A stretch of 64,000 nucleotides of DNA from the NCBI RefSeq assembly GCF_017355915.2, contig NZ_JAFEUV020000012.1, positions 28,214-92,213 on the forward strand, written 5' to 3'. Position 1 is the stretch's first letter, and each line of letters begins with the position of its first letter. A program made the translations under genes and the position numbers. Under the pieces are notes generated by a model that was not told where the DNA came from, ran no database searches, and was given only the letters and a program-made list of their open reading frames with translations. Below are positions 44,279-53,780 of this stretch, in pieces. The DNA comes from Telluribacter roseus (lineage in GTDB: Bacteria; Bacteroidota; Bacteroidia; Cytophagales; Spirosomataceae).

Positions 44279-45259
44279 TTAATGGTTTGTCATTCTCGCC
44301 ATTTCAGCATTATAGCGGGGGCCGATGTTGGGGTACTTCCGGAGTAATGTCTCAATTGCGACTAAATCCTCGTTTGTCAGGGATAGGTCGACCGCGGCAG
44401 CGTTCTCCTCCAGGTACTTTCTTTTCTTGGTTCCGGGTATGGGTATGATGGTCTCTCCCTGAGCCAATACCCACGCCAGGGCCAGTTGGGCGGGTGTTGC
44501 ATGTTTGGAGCTGGCTATGGCGGCGAATTCTTCCGCCAGCTTCTGGTTGTTCAGGGCGTATTCATCCTGATAGCGGGGTAGCTTTCGTCGGAAATCATTT
44601 TCTCCAAGATTCGAAATATCCAGGGTATTCGTCACCAGTCCGCGCGCCAGGGGGCTAAATGGAACAAAGGCAATACCCAGCTCACGGGTCAGCGGTAGTA
44701 TTTCATCCTCTACCTCACGGGTAATTACCGAGTACTCACTCTGCAACGCCGCAATGGGATGCACGGCATGAGCCTTACGAATGGAGCTCGCTGATGCCTC
44801 CGAAAGCCCCAGGTACCTGACCTTTCCTTCTTTGACCAGTTCGGCCATCGCCCCTACGGTTTCTTCAACGGGTACGTGGGGGTCCACGCGGTGAGCATAG
44901 TACAGATCAATGTAGTCGGTGCGTAAGCGCTGGAGGCTCCTTTCCACGGCCGTTTTCAGATAGGCGGGCGATCCGTCAAAAACCTGCTTGACATCAGCAT
45001 CCAGTTTGAAGCCAAATTTAGTAGCCAGGAATATCTTATCACGATTAGGGACCAGTACTTCCGACACCAGCTTTTCGTTCTCCCCATTGGCGTACATATC
45101 AGCCGTATCCCAGAAAGTAATGCCCAGCTCAATGGCCCTCTGCAGGGTAGCAATGGATTCTTTGTCGTCTGGCTGGCCGTAGGCATGGTTCATACCCATA
45201 CATCCCAGTTCGATGGCCGATAGCTCCACATCGGTATTTCCAAGTTTTCTCAATTTCAT
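44279..45259 (-). CDS. Aldo/keto reductase
   Basis: NADPH-dependent oxidoreductase of the AKR superfamily, 326 residues, related to the YajO/AKR13-like group. Catalytic tetrad candidates are visible: Asp and Tyr in [10 protein letters not shown], Lys in FLATKFGF, and His in [10 protein letters not shown]. The family patterns [22 protein letters not shown] and [17 protein letters not shown] (cofactor phosphate binding) are intact. Physiological substrate is unknown; such enzymes reduce aldehydes or keto-sugars. An iteron-like 18-mer lies inside the gene at 44357-44374. The gene is transcribed alone, with a terminator behind it. Confidence 0.94.
   Translation of the reverse strand: MKLRKLGNTDVELSAIELGCMGMNHAYGQPDDKESIATLQRAIELGITFWDTADMYANGENEKLVSEVLVPNRDKIFLATKFGFKLDADVKQVFDGSPAYLKTAVERSLQRLRTDYIDLYYAHRVDPHVPVEETVGAMAELVKEGKVRYLGLSEASASSIRKAHAVHPIAALQSEYSVITREVEDEILPLTRELGIAFVPFSPLARGLVTNTLDISNLGENDFRRKLPRYQDEYALNNQKLAEEFAAIASSKHATPAQLALAWVLAQGETIIPIPGTKKRKYLEENAAAVDLSLTNEDLVAIETLLRKYPNIGPRYNAEMARMTNH
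44357..44374 (+). repeat. Isolated iteron-like 18-mer inside the reductase gene
   Basis: TGCGACTAAATCCTCGTT differs at one of 18 positions from the iteron variant TGCGACAAAATCCTCGTT. It is 7 kb beyond the origin, in coding sequence (peptide NEDLVAIE on the minus strand). Confidence 0.4.
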
Positions 45260-45478
45260 TGGCTAAAAGTATTTTAAGTGAAAACAGGTATAAACTGTTG
45301 GCAATAAGGGAGAAGCGTAACTCCCTCATAAATGTATCAAAACTATGCATAGCATTAAGCAGGGGAGGGTAGATGGAGCACCTTATCGCCAGGAGTAGCC
45401 GTGTTTGCAAGGTTTGAAAACTACATGCTGGTTTTGGATGTTCGTAGGAGATACAACTACTATACAGGCAGGGCTTCT

Positions 45479-46405
45479 ATGCAAAGCGATCATTCCAGGA
45501 AAACCAATGTATTCGCGGCCGGTACCCTGTATCGGGTGTCTGAGTCGAGGGTAGATGAGCAGTATATACAGGCAAAGCTGCATGATCCGGCAGCCCACTT
45601 TGTCCCAGTCTGGAAGAATAAAAACCTGGTAGCGGCGGGTGATCCGCTCCAATCGGTGTACATGTCCTATGATCAGGCGGCTCCTATGCTTACGGATTCA
45701 GCTCCCCTTATTTTTCTGGGTGTACTGGAGGGCATCCCCCACTTTGCCTTTGCCCTGCCCGACGAGGCACCCGTTGACACCCTATTCCCGGCCGGACAAC
45801 AATTTAAAGACCTCCGAGATATTGGTGTGCTCCTTACGCAGGACGAAGGGAGCCTCTATGCCTACGCCCGGGCGCTGGTACACTGGCATCGTACCCACCA
45901 GTACTGTGGCCGGTGTGGTAGCAAGACCATCAGCCAGGAAGCAGGGCACGTACTGCAGTGTACCAATCCAGCCTGTGCGCTTCGGCATTTCCCCCGAACC
46001 GATGCAGCCATCATTGTACTGATTACATATCAGGAGCATTGCCTGCTCGTAAGGCAATCGGTATGGCCAGAGGGAATGTATGCCACGGTAGCCGGTTTTC
46101 TGGAGCCGGGCGAAAGTCTGGAAAATGCCGTAGCCCGTGAAGTGATGGAGGAGACAGGCCTGGAGCTGGAACATATAGAGTACCACTCTTCCCAACCGTG
46201 GCCGTTCCCGGCCTCCATCATGATTGGATTTACAGCACAGGCCACCACTATGGAGTACAAGCTTGATCAGCTGGAGATTGAGCAGGCTATCTGGGTAACA
46301 AGGGAAGAGCTATCTGTGAAACTTAAGGAAGGTACTCTTAAACTACCTCCACCACTATCCATTGCTTCCCGTCTAATTGATGACTGGTTTCGTGCGGGTG
46401 AGTAG
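45479..46405 (+). CDS. nudC: NADH pyrophosphatase (NudC family Nudix hydrolase)
   Basis: Hydrolyses NAD(H) to NMN(H) and AMP, and related enzymes remove NAD caps from RNA. The chosen ATG gives 308 residues and a family-like start (NVFAAGTLYRVSESRVDEQYIQ); upstream in-frame codons are unlikely. A zinc ribbon has CGRC and CTNPAC, followed by RHFPRTDAAIIVLI. The Nudix box GFLEPGE-SLENAVA-REVMEETGL is canonical, and SQPWPFPASIM is the NADH-pyrophosphatase signature. It is divergent from the aldo/keto reductase gene. The contrast with the degenerate Nudix box at 33 kb supports true catalysis here. Confidence 0.94.
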   Translation: MQSDHSRKTNVFAAGTLYRVSESRVDEQYIQAKLHDPAAHFVPVWKNKNLVAAGDPLQSVYMSYDQAAPMLTDSAPLIFLGVLEGIPHFAFALPDEAPVDTLFPAGQQFKDLRDIGVLLTQDEGSLYAYARALVHWHRTHQYCGRCGSKTISQEAGHVLQCTNPACALRHFPRTDAAIIVLITYQEHCLLVRQSVWPEGMYATVAGFLEPGESLENAVAREVMEETGLELEHIEYHSSQPWPFPASIMIGFTAQATTMEYKLDQLEIEQAIWVTREELSVKLKEGTLKLPPPLSIASRLIDDWFRAGE

Positions 46406-46536
46406 TACTTCCTGTTTTAATTATAGGCAGTCATAGATCTGGAAAGGCTAAAACAACAGGAGAAATTTGGACTGATCCGATTAACAATTCGCAAGGCTGC
46501 TGGTTACATTAGGGACACACCAAAACTTTAAATGCT

Positions 46537-46719
46537 ATGACTAAGGGACATAATAAAGGCACAAATAATGAGCAACAATCGAAAGAAGATGTGAAGCATG
46601 TGCAGGGCCAGGATAACCATCTGAAGCATAAGGACCGCGAAAAGGGATCCTCTTCCCGCTCCGGCCGCAGTGCCGACGATGACCCATCGGGAGGTACCAA
46701 GGGGGGGAATGCTGTTTAA
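46537..46719 (+). CDS. Small hydrophilic protein of 60 residues
   Basis: Unrecognised. An ATG-started frame encodes a highly charged, disordered-looking protein: Lys, His, Gln and Asp in the first half (HVQGQDNHLKHKDREKG), then a Ser/Gly/Asp-rich tail (SSSRSGRSADDDPSGGTKGG). It lacks hydrophobic segments and resembles small stress-associated or hydrophilin-like proteins only in composition. A good terminator follows 35 bp after the stop, which supports a real transcript. Function unknown. Confidence 0.55.
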   Translation: MTKGHNKGTNNEQQSKEDVKHVQGQDNHLKHKDREKGSSSRSGRSADDDPSGGTKGGNAV

Positions 46720-46753
46720 GAGCTAAGGCTAGCCTTCAGATACCAGATTTTTT

Positions 46754-46799
46754 AAAGTCCAGCCGGGGGTAAGCATCTCCTGGCTGGACTTTACTTTTT
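46754..46799. terminator. Bidirectional terminator between convergent genes
   Basis: AAAGTCCAGCC and GGCTGGACTTT form an 11-bp stem, with T-rich sequence beyond each arm. It serves the small plus-strand gene and the alpha/beta hydrolase gene. Confidence 0.8.
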
Positions 46800-46813
46800 A
46801 CTATCCAGCTCAT

Positions 46814-47659
46814 TTATTTCTTAATAGCATAATGCTCCGCCAGTATTCGATAAAATACCTCCTCATTCTGTAACCAGGGCAGATGGCTGGTACCCCGGAC
46901 CGTGATGAAGGATGCCGTTGGATACCTCTTTCTGACGTACCTTCGGCTGGGGCCAATCACGTCATTATCTCCGTAGGTCACGGTGATTTTGTACTCTGGC
47001 GCAGGGACTCTCTTTAATCTATGGTAGAAGAAAACCCGGGTATTGGTACGGATAATAGGCCGGGCTTTGATATGGTCGACCAGGAAGGGTACCGGATTCT
47101 CTACCTGATAGCCCTTGTTGCAGTTGATGCAGAACTGGGTATAAAACTGGGTGAATGCTACATTACTGCCCAGCACCCCCAGCAGACCATTTTTGCACAT
47201 GGACACCCATTCCAGCAGTGAGCTTCTTCGCTTGTTAAATCGCCCTATCTCTACCCCCATTTTGACCCATTGCCAGCCGGTACCGGTACAGGGGCTGATG
47301 AGGAACAGACTACGTACAAATGTCGGTCTTTGCCCGGCGTATAGCTGAGCATACAAGCCACCCCAGGAGTGACCCAACAGATGAAAGCGGTCGAGGTGGA
47401 AGTAGCGGGCAATACAATCGATGTCCGAAATATAGGCTTTTACCGAATAATCATGTGAGGGGCAGGGGGAGTTGAGTGTACCCCGTTGGTGAAACTCAAT
47501 GACCTGAAAATGGCTGGACAGGTACTCGGCCATGGGGCCCAGTCCGTCAGGTGCACCCGGACCACCGTGTAGGAATATTATGGTCTCCTTATGCTGATTA
47601 GGGTATACCGTGGTGTACAGCCGGGTATTTTTATTTTGTATGTAAAGTACTTCTTTCAT
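46814..47659 (-). CDS. Alpha/beta hydrolase
   Basis: Hydrolase of the alpha/beta fold, 281 residues, closest in pattern to prolyl iminopeptidase-like enzymes. The oxyanion-hole motif is FLHGGPGAPDG, the nucleophile Ser lies in LLGHSWGGLYAQLYAG, and the catalytic His is probably in VRGTSHLPWLQ; an Asp in TYGDNDVIGP completes the triad. There is no signal peptide. It lies 20 bp after the metallophosphoesterase gene on the same strand, so the two may be one operon. Substrate unknown. Confidence 0.9.
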   Translation of the reverse strand: MKEVLYIQNKNTRLYTTVYPNQHKETIIFLHGGPGAPDGLGPMAEYLSSHFQVIEFHQRGTLNSPCPSHDYSVKAYISDIDCIARYFHLDRFHLLGHSWGGLYAQLYAGQRPTFVRSLFLISPCTGTGWQWVKMGVEIGRFNKRRSSLLEWVSMCKNGLLGVLGSNVAFTQFYTQFCINCNKGYQVENPVPFLVDHIKARPIIRTNTRVFFYHRLKRVPAPEYKITVTYGDNDVIGPSRRYVRKRYPTASFITVRGTSHLPWLQNEEVFYRILAEHYAIKK

Positions 47660-47679
47660 GAAGCAGGCAAGGTAGCGTA

Positions 47680-48537
47680 TCAGGTGTAGTACAGAAAACT
47701 GGTAATCTCGGCTCTGGCTCCAAACCTGAAGGGTACCGTAGAGGTACCAAATCCTTTGGACAAGTACAGGTAAGGGGGCTCTGCGTTGTACCAGCCTTTG
47801 AGGTACTTTCCCGCCTTGGCAGGCATATAGGGGACAAAGCGACCCAGCAGCGTTACCTGCCCACCGTGGTTATGACCGGCAAATAGGTACTGTACACTGA
47901 TTGTATCCTGGGGCTCACGTTGGGCATTCATTATTTGCAGGGCCTTTTTCAGGTCTTCCTGGTGCATCGGGCTATGGATCAGTACCAGATGATTTTTCTC
48001 TCCACCGACACCCTCAAACGCTTTCTCGATGTCATTTTCACCGTACAACAAATCGTCAAGCCCCGTCACCATGATCCTCTCGCCCCGGATCTGGTAGGCT
48101 TTTGATTTGTTGATAAGCAAGGTGCCATTGTACTGAGCATAGAGCTTTTTGAGCGCATCTATATCTACTTCGGCCACGTATTCATGATTTCCCAGGATAG
48201 CGGCCTTAGGTATATTTCTGTCCAGCAGGTCCAGAAACTCACGCAGTGCAGAAATGTCACCCTTAGCATCGATCGAATCACCCGTGAATAGTATAAGGTC
48301 CGGTTGTAACTGGCTTACGGTAGCCTGTAAACGAAAGCAGGTATTAGCAAGCGGTGCCCTAAGGTGCAAATCCGAAAGCTGTAACAAATGTATGGGCCTT
48401 TGAGCTGAGTGAAGGTTACCAATCCTAAACCTATTCACCTGAAAAAAGTGCTTCTCCAGAAATAGAGCATCCAGCAGAAACAGAGCCGTTCCTGTGAGTG
48501 CCGCAGACAGCACAACCCGTTGAATAGGTTTGTTCAT
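47680..48537 (-). CDS. Membrane-anchored metallophosphoesterase (YaeI-like)
   Basis: Calcineurin-like phosphoesterase of 285 residues with an N-terminal membrane anchor (VVLSAALTGTALFLLDALFL). The metal-binding motif set is complete: LSDLHL, FTGDSID, LGNHEYV, LIHSP and FAGHNHGGQV. The GHNHGGQ ending and size fit the YaeI/LpxH-related group, whose characterised members act on lipid-linked phosphates. The gene precedes an alpha/beta hydrolase with a 20-bp gap. Biological substrate is not evident. Confidence 0.92.
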   Translation of the reverse strand: MNKPIQRVVLSAALTGTALFLLDALFLEKHFFQVNRFRIGNLHSAQRPIHLLQLSDLHLRAPLANTCFRLQATVSQLQPDLILFTGDSIDAKGDISALREFLDLLDRNIPKAAILGNHEYVAEVDIDALKKLYAQYNGTLLINKSKAYQIRGERIMVTGLDDLLYGENDIEKAFEGVGGEKNHLVLIHSPMHQEDLKKALQIMNAQREPQDTISVQYLFAGHNHGGQVTLLGRFVPYMPAKAGKYLKGWYNAEPPYLYLSKGFGTSTVPFRFGARAEITSFLYYT

Positions 48538-48957
48538 AGAATATGGTATTACTTAGTTGTACCAGGTAGTGCCTCATCCTCAACACGTCTTGCATCCCGT
48601 ACCAGTTCAGCGCGTACATTATATAGGTTCGGGAGAAGAAGGGTGAGAAAAAGCGTTGTTGCCCCTAACTAACAGTACTATCAGCTGTACCACTACCTGC
48701 CTACGGGTTGTCCCGGCCGCCTTGTGCAGACGTAAAGGCTGTGTAACTGAATAATTTAAGAAAAAAGCAACAAGCCTTCTTCGTGCAGTGGTACCAGTAC
48801 AATGTTAAACGTACCGGGGCACAAGCAACAGCAAGACCTCATACGTACAGTTACCCGCTATACGTTGCCATGTACAAGATGACAAAACCGCTTTGGTCAG
48901 GCCTTAATGGGCTTGATACATGTGTAAACTACTGTACTAAAGACTCACCCCGACACA
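48538..48957. other. Intergenic region with no gene
   Basis: About 420 bp upstream of the metallophosphoesterase. Short open frames occur but have no coding character. No clear hairpin or promoter box was found. Confidence 0.45.
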
Positions 48958-49275
48958 CTACATAGCATAGCCACCTGCAGGCTGGGCGGGCAGATCATTC
49001 CAATTGGCCTCGCTTTCTGCATGTCGGGGAGTCAGGGCTGACAAGATGGAGCTGAAGAAGCCAGGTTGGGGTGGTACGTAGCAAAAGTGTCCCTCTGCCT
49101 TGGCTAACTCTTCGTAATAGAATGGAACTTTGTAGTAAACATTTTCGCCGGTAGCGATCAAACTATTAAGGCCAGTTGCTACAACCTTCCAGAGTTTTAC
49201 ATCTTCGCCTACGCCGTGGCGGTAATAAAAGCAGTCGCCGGGTTGTAGTTGGTGTGGGGATTTAATCCTGTTCAT
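48958..49275 (-). CDS. Hypothetical protein of 105 residues
   Basis: No family recognised. The sequence is soluble and rich in Tyr and Phe (GDCFYYRHGVGEDVKLWKV, YYKVPFYYEELAKAEGHFCYV), compatible with a small beta-rich fold, and ends with a Pro/Ala-rich tail. The N-terminal HQLQPGDCFYYRHG looks like an SH3-type or hedgehog/intein-like beta start but this is speculative. It stands alone in a low-gene-density area that becomes AT-rich upstream (49276-49480). Confidence 0.55.
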   Translation of the reverse strand: MNRIKSPHQLQPGDCFYYRHGVGEDVKLWKVVATGLNSLIATGENVYYKVPFYYEELAKAEGHFCYVPPQPGFFSSILSALTPRHAESEANWNDLPAQPAGGYAM

Positions 49276-49480
49276 AACTATATGTGGATATGTTCTAGTT
49301 TTCTTACAATTATGATATGTAAATCTATAAATGTAGGTTTCGATAACTATTGGGTACTATGTCACTTACCTCCATGACCTAAATAGTACTTTCAGCATAT
49401 AATTATAAATTATAAAATAGTGTACCAGACGGAGCCTTATTGGATTATTTGATAATATATTAATATAAAATATAAAAAAA

Positions 49481-49723
49481 TCAAGTAGAATATTGTAGTT
49501 TATTTAGATAAAGCTTCTCATTATCAGTAGATAGTGGGGAAAAGCCGTACAAGTTGTGCCTGTTATAAAGGTGAATGAGACCTTTACCGGAAATAGGAGT
49601 CAATATGGGTACCGATTTGGGAAAAGAGCTCCTCAAATACCTGTTCACGAAGTTCAACACTTCTTCTATTATTTCTATTTTTCCTGTTCCTGACGCAGAT
49701 AAACTTATAGTGTAGGCAGCCAT
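49481..49723 (-). CDS. Possible small protein of 80 residues
   Basis: Weak candidate. The frame starts 19 bp inside the 3' end of the DUF2306 gene on the same strand and encodes MAAYTISLSASGTGKIEIIE followed by an unremarkable soluble sequence. Its DNA is AT-rich, unlike neighbouring genes. It may be a translationally coupled small gene or chance. Confidence 0.25.
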   Translation of the reverse strand: MAAYTISLSASGTGKIEIIEEVLNFVNRYLRSSFPKSVPILTPISGKGLIHLYNRHNLYGFSPLSTDNEKLYLNKLQYST

Positions 49724-50565
49724 TTCAGGATAGCCGGTCCCCAGTAGTGGATGGTAAAAAAATATGTGCCTAATATCAGGAAAGAGGTTGCAAGCAGCAG
49801 CATGAAGGATGCTAGAATCTTCAGTACGGGCGATGCCCTATATGCACGAGCACGTATGAACGCTTCGGTTACCAGTAGATTGGGTAGGTAAAAGAAAAAG
49901 GCCATTACCTGGTCAAAGGGGCCTGTAAAGGTTTTGGTATGGCCTATGCCATTGGTGAAGAAAAACCAAAATCCGTAGTCCATGCGGTAAAGCCACGACC
50001 CAATGGCCAACGCATACAGCCGTAGTGCCCAGGCCCGGTGCTTTTCCAGCCGACCTGCTCGGATGTGGCGGTACGTTTGGACAGCCGCTACAAACATAAG
50101 TATACCGTAGAGCGCAAACCCAATGTCCATGACGGTACCACCTATGGTACCCTTCAAGATGATAAATGATAGGCCACCTACGGCCGCCAGTAGAGAGGCC
50201 AGAATGTACACCCGCCCAATCCACCGATGAGCAGCCGGATACCGCTCTCTGACGCTACTCATCAGCTGAATGCTCCCGAGTATAAGGATGATACCGCCCG
50301 TGGCAAAGTGCAGCCCGATACCGGAGGTAGTAGCCGCTGAGCCCCGGTCATACAAGCCGGGTAGTACTTCATTCCAGCGTTGCATATCGCCCTCGTACAG
50401 GGCAGCGGCATAGAAGGCCAGAATATACAGGCCGAACAGACAGGCGCTGAACCAGACGGTAGCTACCAGCACGACAGATGACCAACGTAACAAGGTAGCG
50501 CTTAACCGGGGCAGTCGTTGATAATCCGTCGCTGTATTGAGTGTTTCAAGTTGTGCTTTTTCCAT
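49705..50565 (-). CDS. DUF2306 membrane protein
   Basis: Integral membrane protein of 286 residues with about seven or eight hydrophobic segments. The DUF2306 core is visible: ATGGIILILGSIQLMSSVRERYPAAHRWIGRVYILASLLAAVGGLSF followed by an RAGRLEKHRAWALRLYALAIGSWLYR loop with conserved His and Arg residues. The family is uncharacterised; the paired His residues in membrane helices recall heme- or quinone-binding proteins, but this is only a resemblance. Confidence 0.88.
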   Translation of the reverse strand: MEKAQLETLNTATDYQRLPRLSATLLRWSSVVLVATVWFSACLFGLYILAFYAAALYEGDMQRWNEVLPGLYDRGSAATTSGIGLHFATGGIILILGSIQLMSSVRERYPAAHRWIGRVYILASLLAAVGGLSFIILKGTIGGTVMDIGFALYGILMFVAAVQTYRHIRAGRLEKHRAWALRLYALAIGSWLYRMDYGFWFFFTNGIGHTKTFTGPFDQVMAFFFYLPNLLVTEAFIRARAYRASPVLKILASFMLLLATSFLILGTYFFTIHYWGPAILKWLPTL

Positions 50566-50690
50566 GGGTAGAGGTAGTTTGGGTTTACTGGTATCGTGGG
50601 GCGCCAGTGAGGTATCTGCTGGTGCTCAGCCGGATAATGGCTACAATATCGCAAACTTCCGGATTCAGGGCAATAGCTCCTGCTAAACCT

Positions 50691-50734
50691 AAAAAAGCTT
50701 TATCCCCGGTACTTAAACGGGAATAAAGCTTTTT
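50691..50734. terminator. Hairpin with flanking A and T tracts
   Basis: AAAAAAGCTTTAT-CCC and GGG-AATAAAGCTTTTT form an interrupted stem of about 14 bp. On the minus strand it lies just after the FtsX-type permease gene's stop side (50785), and it also sits upstream of the DUF2306 start, so it isolates the two genes. Confidence 0.7.
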
Positions 50735-50784
50735 GGGATAGTTATGTAAAATAGGGCTGCACGAGTAAGTGCCGTATCAAACGA

Positions 50785-53445
50785 TTATTCCGACCTCAAC
50801 GACTGGATGGGGTTCATGAGAGCGGCCTTAATACTCTGGAAGCTCACTGTGAGCAACGCTACTCCTACTACCAGCAATCCTGCCAGTCCGAAAATCCACC
50901 ACGCAATATCAACGCGGTATGAGAAGCTCTGCAGCCACTGATTCATGAAGTACCAGGCCAGCGGCGAGGCAATGATAATCCCTACCATTACCAGCTTGAG
51001 GAAGTCCTTCGAGAGTAGCATGACGATACCCGCTACCGAGGCGCCCATCACCTTACGGATGCCAATCTCTTTGGTCCGCTGCTGTGCCATAAAGGTAGCC
51101 AGTCCCAGTAGCCCCAGACAGGCGATGAAGATAGACAGCGATGTAAACAGCAGGAACAACTTCTTAAATATTTGCTCACTATCATAAAACTTCGCAAACT
51201 GCTGGTCCAGAATTTCGTACTCAAACGGAAACTCCGGCGCCCGGGCCTCCCACTCCGTTTTGAGGAAATCCAGAGCGGCGGCCATTTTTTCAGGTCGTAC
51301 CCGCGCTACCATTGTGTAGTAGGCAGGCTCATGCACGTGCAGTACCAGCGGCTCTATCTTCTGGTGCAGGGATTTGTAGTGAAAATCTTTTACTACCCCG
51401 ATCACCTTACCACGCTTAAGCGTATCGGCCGGATTGGCTGGTACCCATTTAGGCCACAGCATCTCCTTCCCCAGGGCCTGCTCGGGCGTACTCCAGCCCA
51501 GCGCTTTCACGGCGGTTTCGTTGATTAAGAATGCTTCTTCCACGTCGGTACCGTACTGCTCCGAGAGGTTGCGTCCGGCTACCAGTTCCATACCCATAGT
51601 AGGTATGTAATCAGGATCAATCAGAAACATGCTGATGCCGACTTCCTTGCCCTGACCCGGCAGCTTTACACCATCTCCGGCAAACATCCCTCCGGGCAGC
51701 CCGTAGCAGGCGGTTGCTGATAGGATATTAGGATTCTGCAGGAGCTCCTGCTTGATGCTCTTGTAGTCACGCCTCATGTCATCGGATTGGAAAGGCATGA
51801 TCACGAGTTGCTCTTTATTGAAGCCCAGGTTTTTCTGCTGGACGTAGTTGAGCTGGTAGTATACTACGCCCGCCCCGATGATCAGGGCCGTCGATACGGC
51901 AAACTGTACCACCACCAGGGTTTTGCGGAGGCCATAGCCCCCCTGCGCCTTCGTCTCGAGGGTACCTTTTAGTACCTTAATGGGCTGGAAAGCCGACAGG
52001 AAGAAAGCCGGATACAGCCCTGCCAGCAAACCTACTACCAGCAGAGCGGCTAGGATCTGGACCAGGAACAGCGGCGACAGGGCATCCAGCAGCGACAGCT
52101 CCTTGCCGGCCCAGCTGTTGAGAACCGGCAGCACCACCGCCGTCAGGCCAATGGCCAGTACCATAGCCAGAGCAGTCAGTACCATAGACTCGCCCAGAAA
52201 CTGCCCTACGAGCTGGCTCCGCTGCGCACCAATGGACTTACGTAAGCCCACTTCCTTGGCCCGCTGCATGGAGCGGGCGGTGGAGAGGTTCATGAAGTTG
52301 AAGCAGGCGATCAGCAGCGTAATTAAGGCAACAATGGCAAAGGCGTATACATAACGGATGTTACCTTTTCGGGCCAGATCATACTCCAGTTCCGCGGAGT
52401 GGAGGTAGATATCCTTAAGGGGTTGTAAGGTGGTCCGGTAGGCATCGTCCCGCTGTTCCGGATTAGCATACCGCTCCACCATCGCGGTGATCTTATCGTT
52501 GACCCTGGCCGGATCAGCCCCCGGCGTGAGTAGCACGTAGGTGAACATCTGTTGCCAGCCCCAGCTTTCCAGGCGGGCATGGTCGCTGATTATATCACGT
52601 AGCGTATTGAATGAACCTATTGCATTGAGCTCGAGGTGTGAGTGGCGCGGCATATTCAGCATCACCCCCGTCACCCTGAACTCTAAGCCACCATCTACCT
52701 TCAGTATTTTGTTCAGGGGATCCTCCTTACCAAAGTACCGTTCCGCCATAGCCTCGCTGATGACCAGCGATCCCTGTCCTTTTAGTGCCTCCTCCTTGTT
52801 TCCCCGCACCAGCGGCAGAGTTAGTACATCGAAGATGGTAGAGTCGGCCAGAATAAATCCGGTTTGTTTGAAGCGGTTGTTGTTGTACACAACCAGCGGG
52901 TCGTTGAACGTAAAGATGCGGAAGATCTTCTCTACTTCCGGCAGGTAGGCCTTCATGGCCGGACCGTAGGCGGGAGCTGATCTGGCCATGTGGTTCACAC
53001 GGCCTTCTGTAATCCGGTCGTTGCGGAGGCGGTAGACCCGGTCAGCCTTTTCGTGGAAGGTATCATACCTGAGCTCATCCTTGATGAACAGGTAGATGGT
53101 CAGGCAGCAGGCGAGGCCCACCGCCAGGCCCAGTACGTTGATGACAGCATACAGCCGCTGCCGCTGCAGGTTCCGGATTGCGATTTTGAGATAGTTTTTG
53201 ATCATATCATGGCTGAATATAAAAGGTGAGGTAGTTTGGTTGGATTTACGTTTTATGGCAAAGGGTTTGATAAAGCTCAGCACATCCCACACGTATTGTT
53301 GCCGGGCCGAGTGCTCTCCGAACAGTGTAACCCTGCGCTGAAACCGCTCGTACAGGTCACCCTGTACTTCCTCGAGCAGGTGAGGAGCACAAAACCAGCT
53401 GAGCAACCGGTCGGCCCAGCGGGGTGGGGTAGGAGTCCTTTTCAT
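50785..53445 (-). CDS. FtsX/MacB-like ABC transporter permease with prefix domain
   Basis: Large permease of 886 residues. An N-terminal soluble prefix (about 1-75, RWADRLLSWFCAPHLLEEVQGDLYERFQRR) is the permease prefix domain 2. It is followed by a MacB-type periplasmic domain between TM1 (VINVLGLAVGLACCLTIYLFI) and TM2-4, then a second such unit starting TLVVVQFAVSTALIIGAG. The two FtsX domains contain MQRAKEVGLRKSIGAQRSQL and RTKEIGIRKVMGASVAGI, the cytoplasmic coupling loops. No ATPase gene is adjacent. Its start overlaps the PadR gene by 4 bp (ATGA), so expression is coupled to the regulator. This pair is common in Bacteroidota; cargo unknown. Confidence 0.93.
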   Translation of the reverse strand: MKRTPTPPRWADRLLSWFCAPHLLEEVQGDLYERFQRRVTLFGEHSARQQYVWDVLSFIKPFAIKRKSNQTTSPFIFSHDMIKNYLKIAIRNLQRQRLYAVINVLGLAVGLACCLTIYLFIKDELRYDTFHEKADRVYRLRNDRITEGRVNHMARSAPAYGPAMKAYLPEVEKIFRIFTFNDPLVVYNNNRFKQTGFILADSTIFDVLTLPLVRGNKEEALKGQGSLVISEAMAERYFGKEDPLNKILKVDGGLEFRVTGVMLNMPRHSHLELNAIGSFNTLRDIISDHARLESWGWQQMFTYVLLTPGADPARVNDKITAMVERYANPEQRDDAYRTTLQPLKDIYLHSAELEYDLARKGNIRYVYAFAIVALITLLIACFNFMNLSTARSMQRAKEVGLRKSIGAQRSQLVGQFLGESMVLTALAMVLAIGLTAVVLPVLNSWAGKELSLLDALSPLFLVQILAALLVVGLLAGLYPAFFLSAFQPIKVLKGTLETKAQGGYGLRKTLVVVQFAVSTALIIGAGVVYYQLNYVQQKNLGFNKEQLVIMPFQSDDMRRDYKSIKQELLQNPNILSATACYGLPGGMFAGDGVKLPGQGKEVGISMFLIDPDYIPTMGMELVAGRNLSEQYGTDVEEAFLINETAVKALGWSTPEQALGKEMLWPKWVPANPADTLKRGKVIGVVKDFHYKSLHQKIEPLVLHVHEPAYYTMVARVRPEKMAAALDFLKTEWEARAPEFPFEYEILDQQFAKFYDSEQIFKKLFLLFTSLSIFIACLGLLGLATFMAQQRTKEIGIRKVMGASVAGIVMLLSKDFLKLVMVGIIIASPLAWYFMNQWLQSFSYRVDIAWWIFGLAGLLVVGVALLTVSFQSIKAALMNPIQSLRSE

Positions 53446-53780
53446 AGGCTAAGTGCCGGTAGAACATCCGGTGATATAGAGTTCCAGAGGCGGTTACGGG
53501 TTTCGCGGATACTCTGCAGGGAGTAGCTCCCTAAGGTTAGTACCGTAAACAGGCGCTTGCGCCGGCCGCCCCGCTCGGCGGTAGCGTCACCCAGTCGTGA
53601 GCTCAGCATACCTTTTTCTTCCAGGCGGTTCAGAGCGGCATGTACGGCACTTAGGCTTACGGAACGTCCGGTCTGCTTTTCGATTTCTTCGGCAATGGCT
53701 ACACCGTAGGCGTTATCATACAGGACCGCCACCGTCAGCAGTACGAGTTCTTCAAATTCACCGAGGTAGATTCTTTCCAT
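53442..53780 (-). CDS. PadR family transcriptional regulator
   Basis: Winged-helix repressor of 112 residues. The wing and recognition helix region reads VAIAEEIEKQTGRSVSLSAVHAALNRLEEKGMLSSRLGD, with the Arg-rich GGRRKRLFTVLTLGSYSL after it, typical of PadR-like proteins that answer to membrane or cell-wall stress and antimicrobial compounds. It overlaps the permease start by 4 bp, so both are one operon and the permease is its likely target. Signal unknown. Confidence 0.92.
   Translation of the reverse strand: MERIYLGEFEELVLLTVAVLYDNAYGVAIAEEIEKQTGRSVSLSAVHAALNRLEEKGMLSSRLGDATAERGGRRKRLFTVLTLGSYSLQSIRETRNRLWNSISPDVLPALSL

Noticed and set aside
48783-48965. 60-codon frame upstream of the 105-residue protein
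   Set aside because: Composition is not protein-like and it overlaps the end of the better-supported minus-strand gene.
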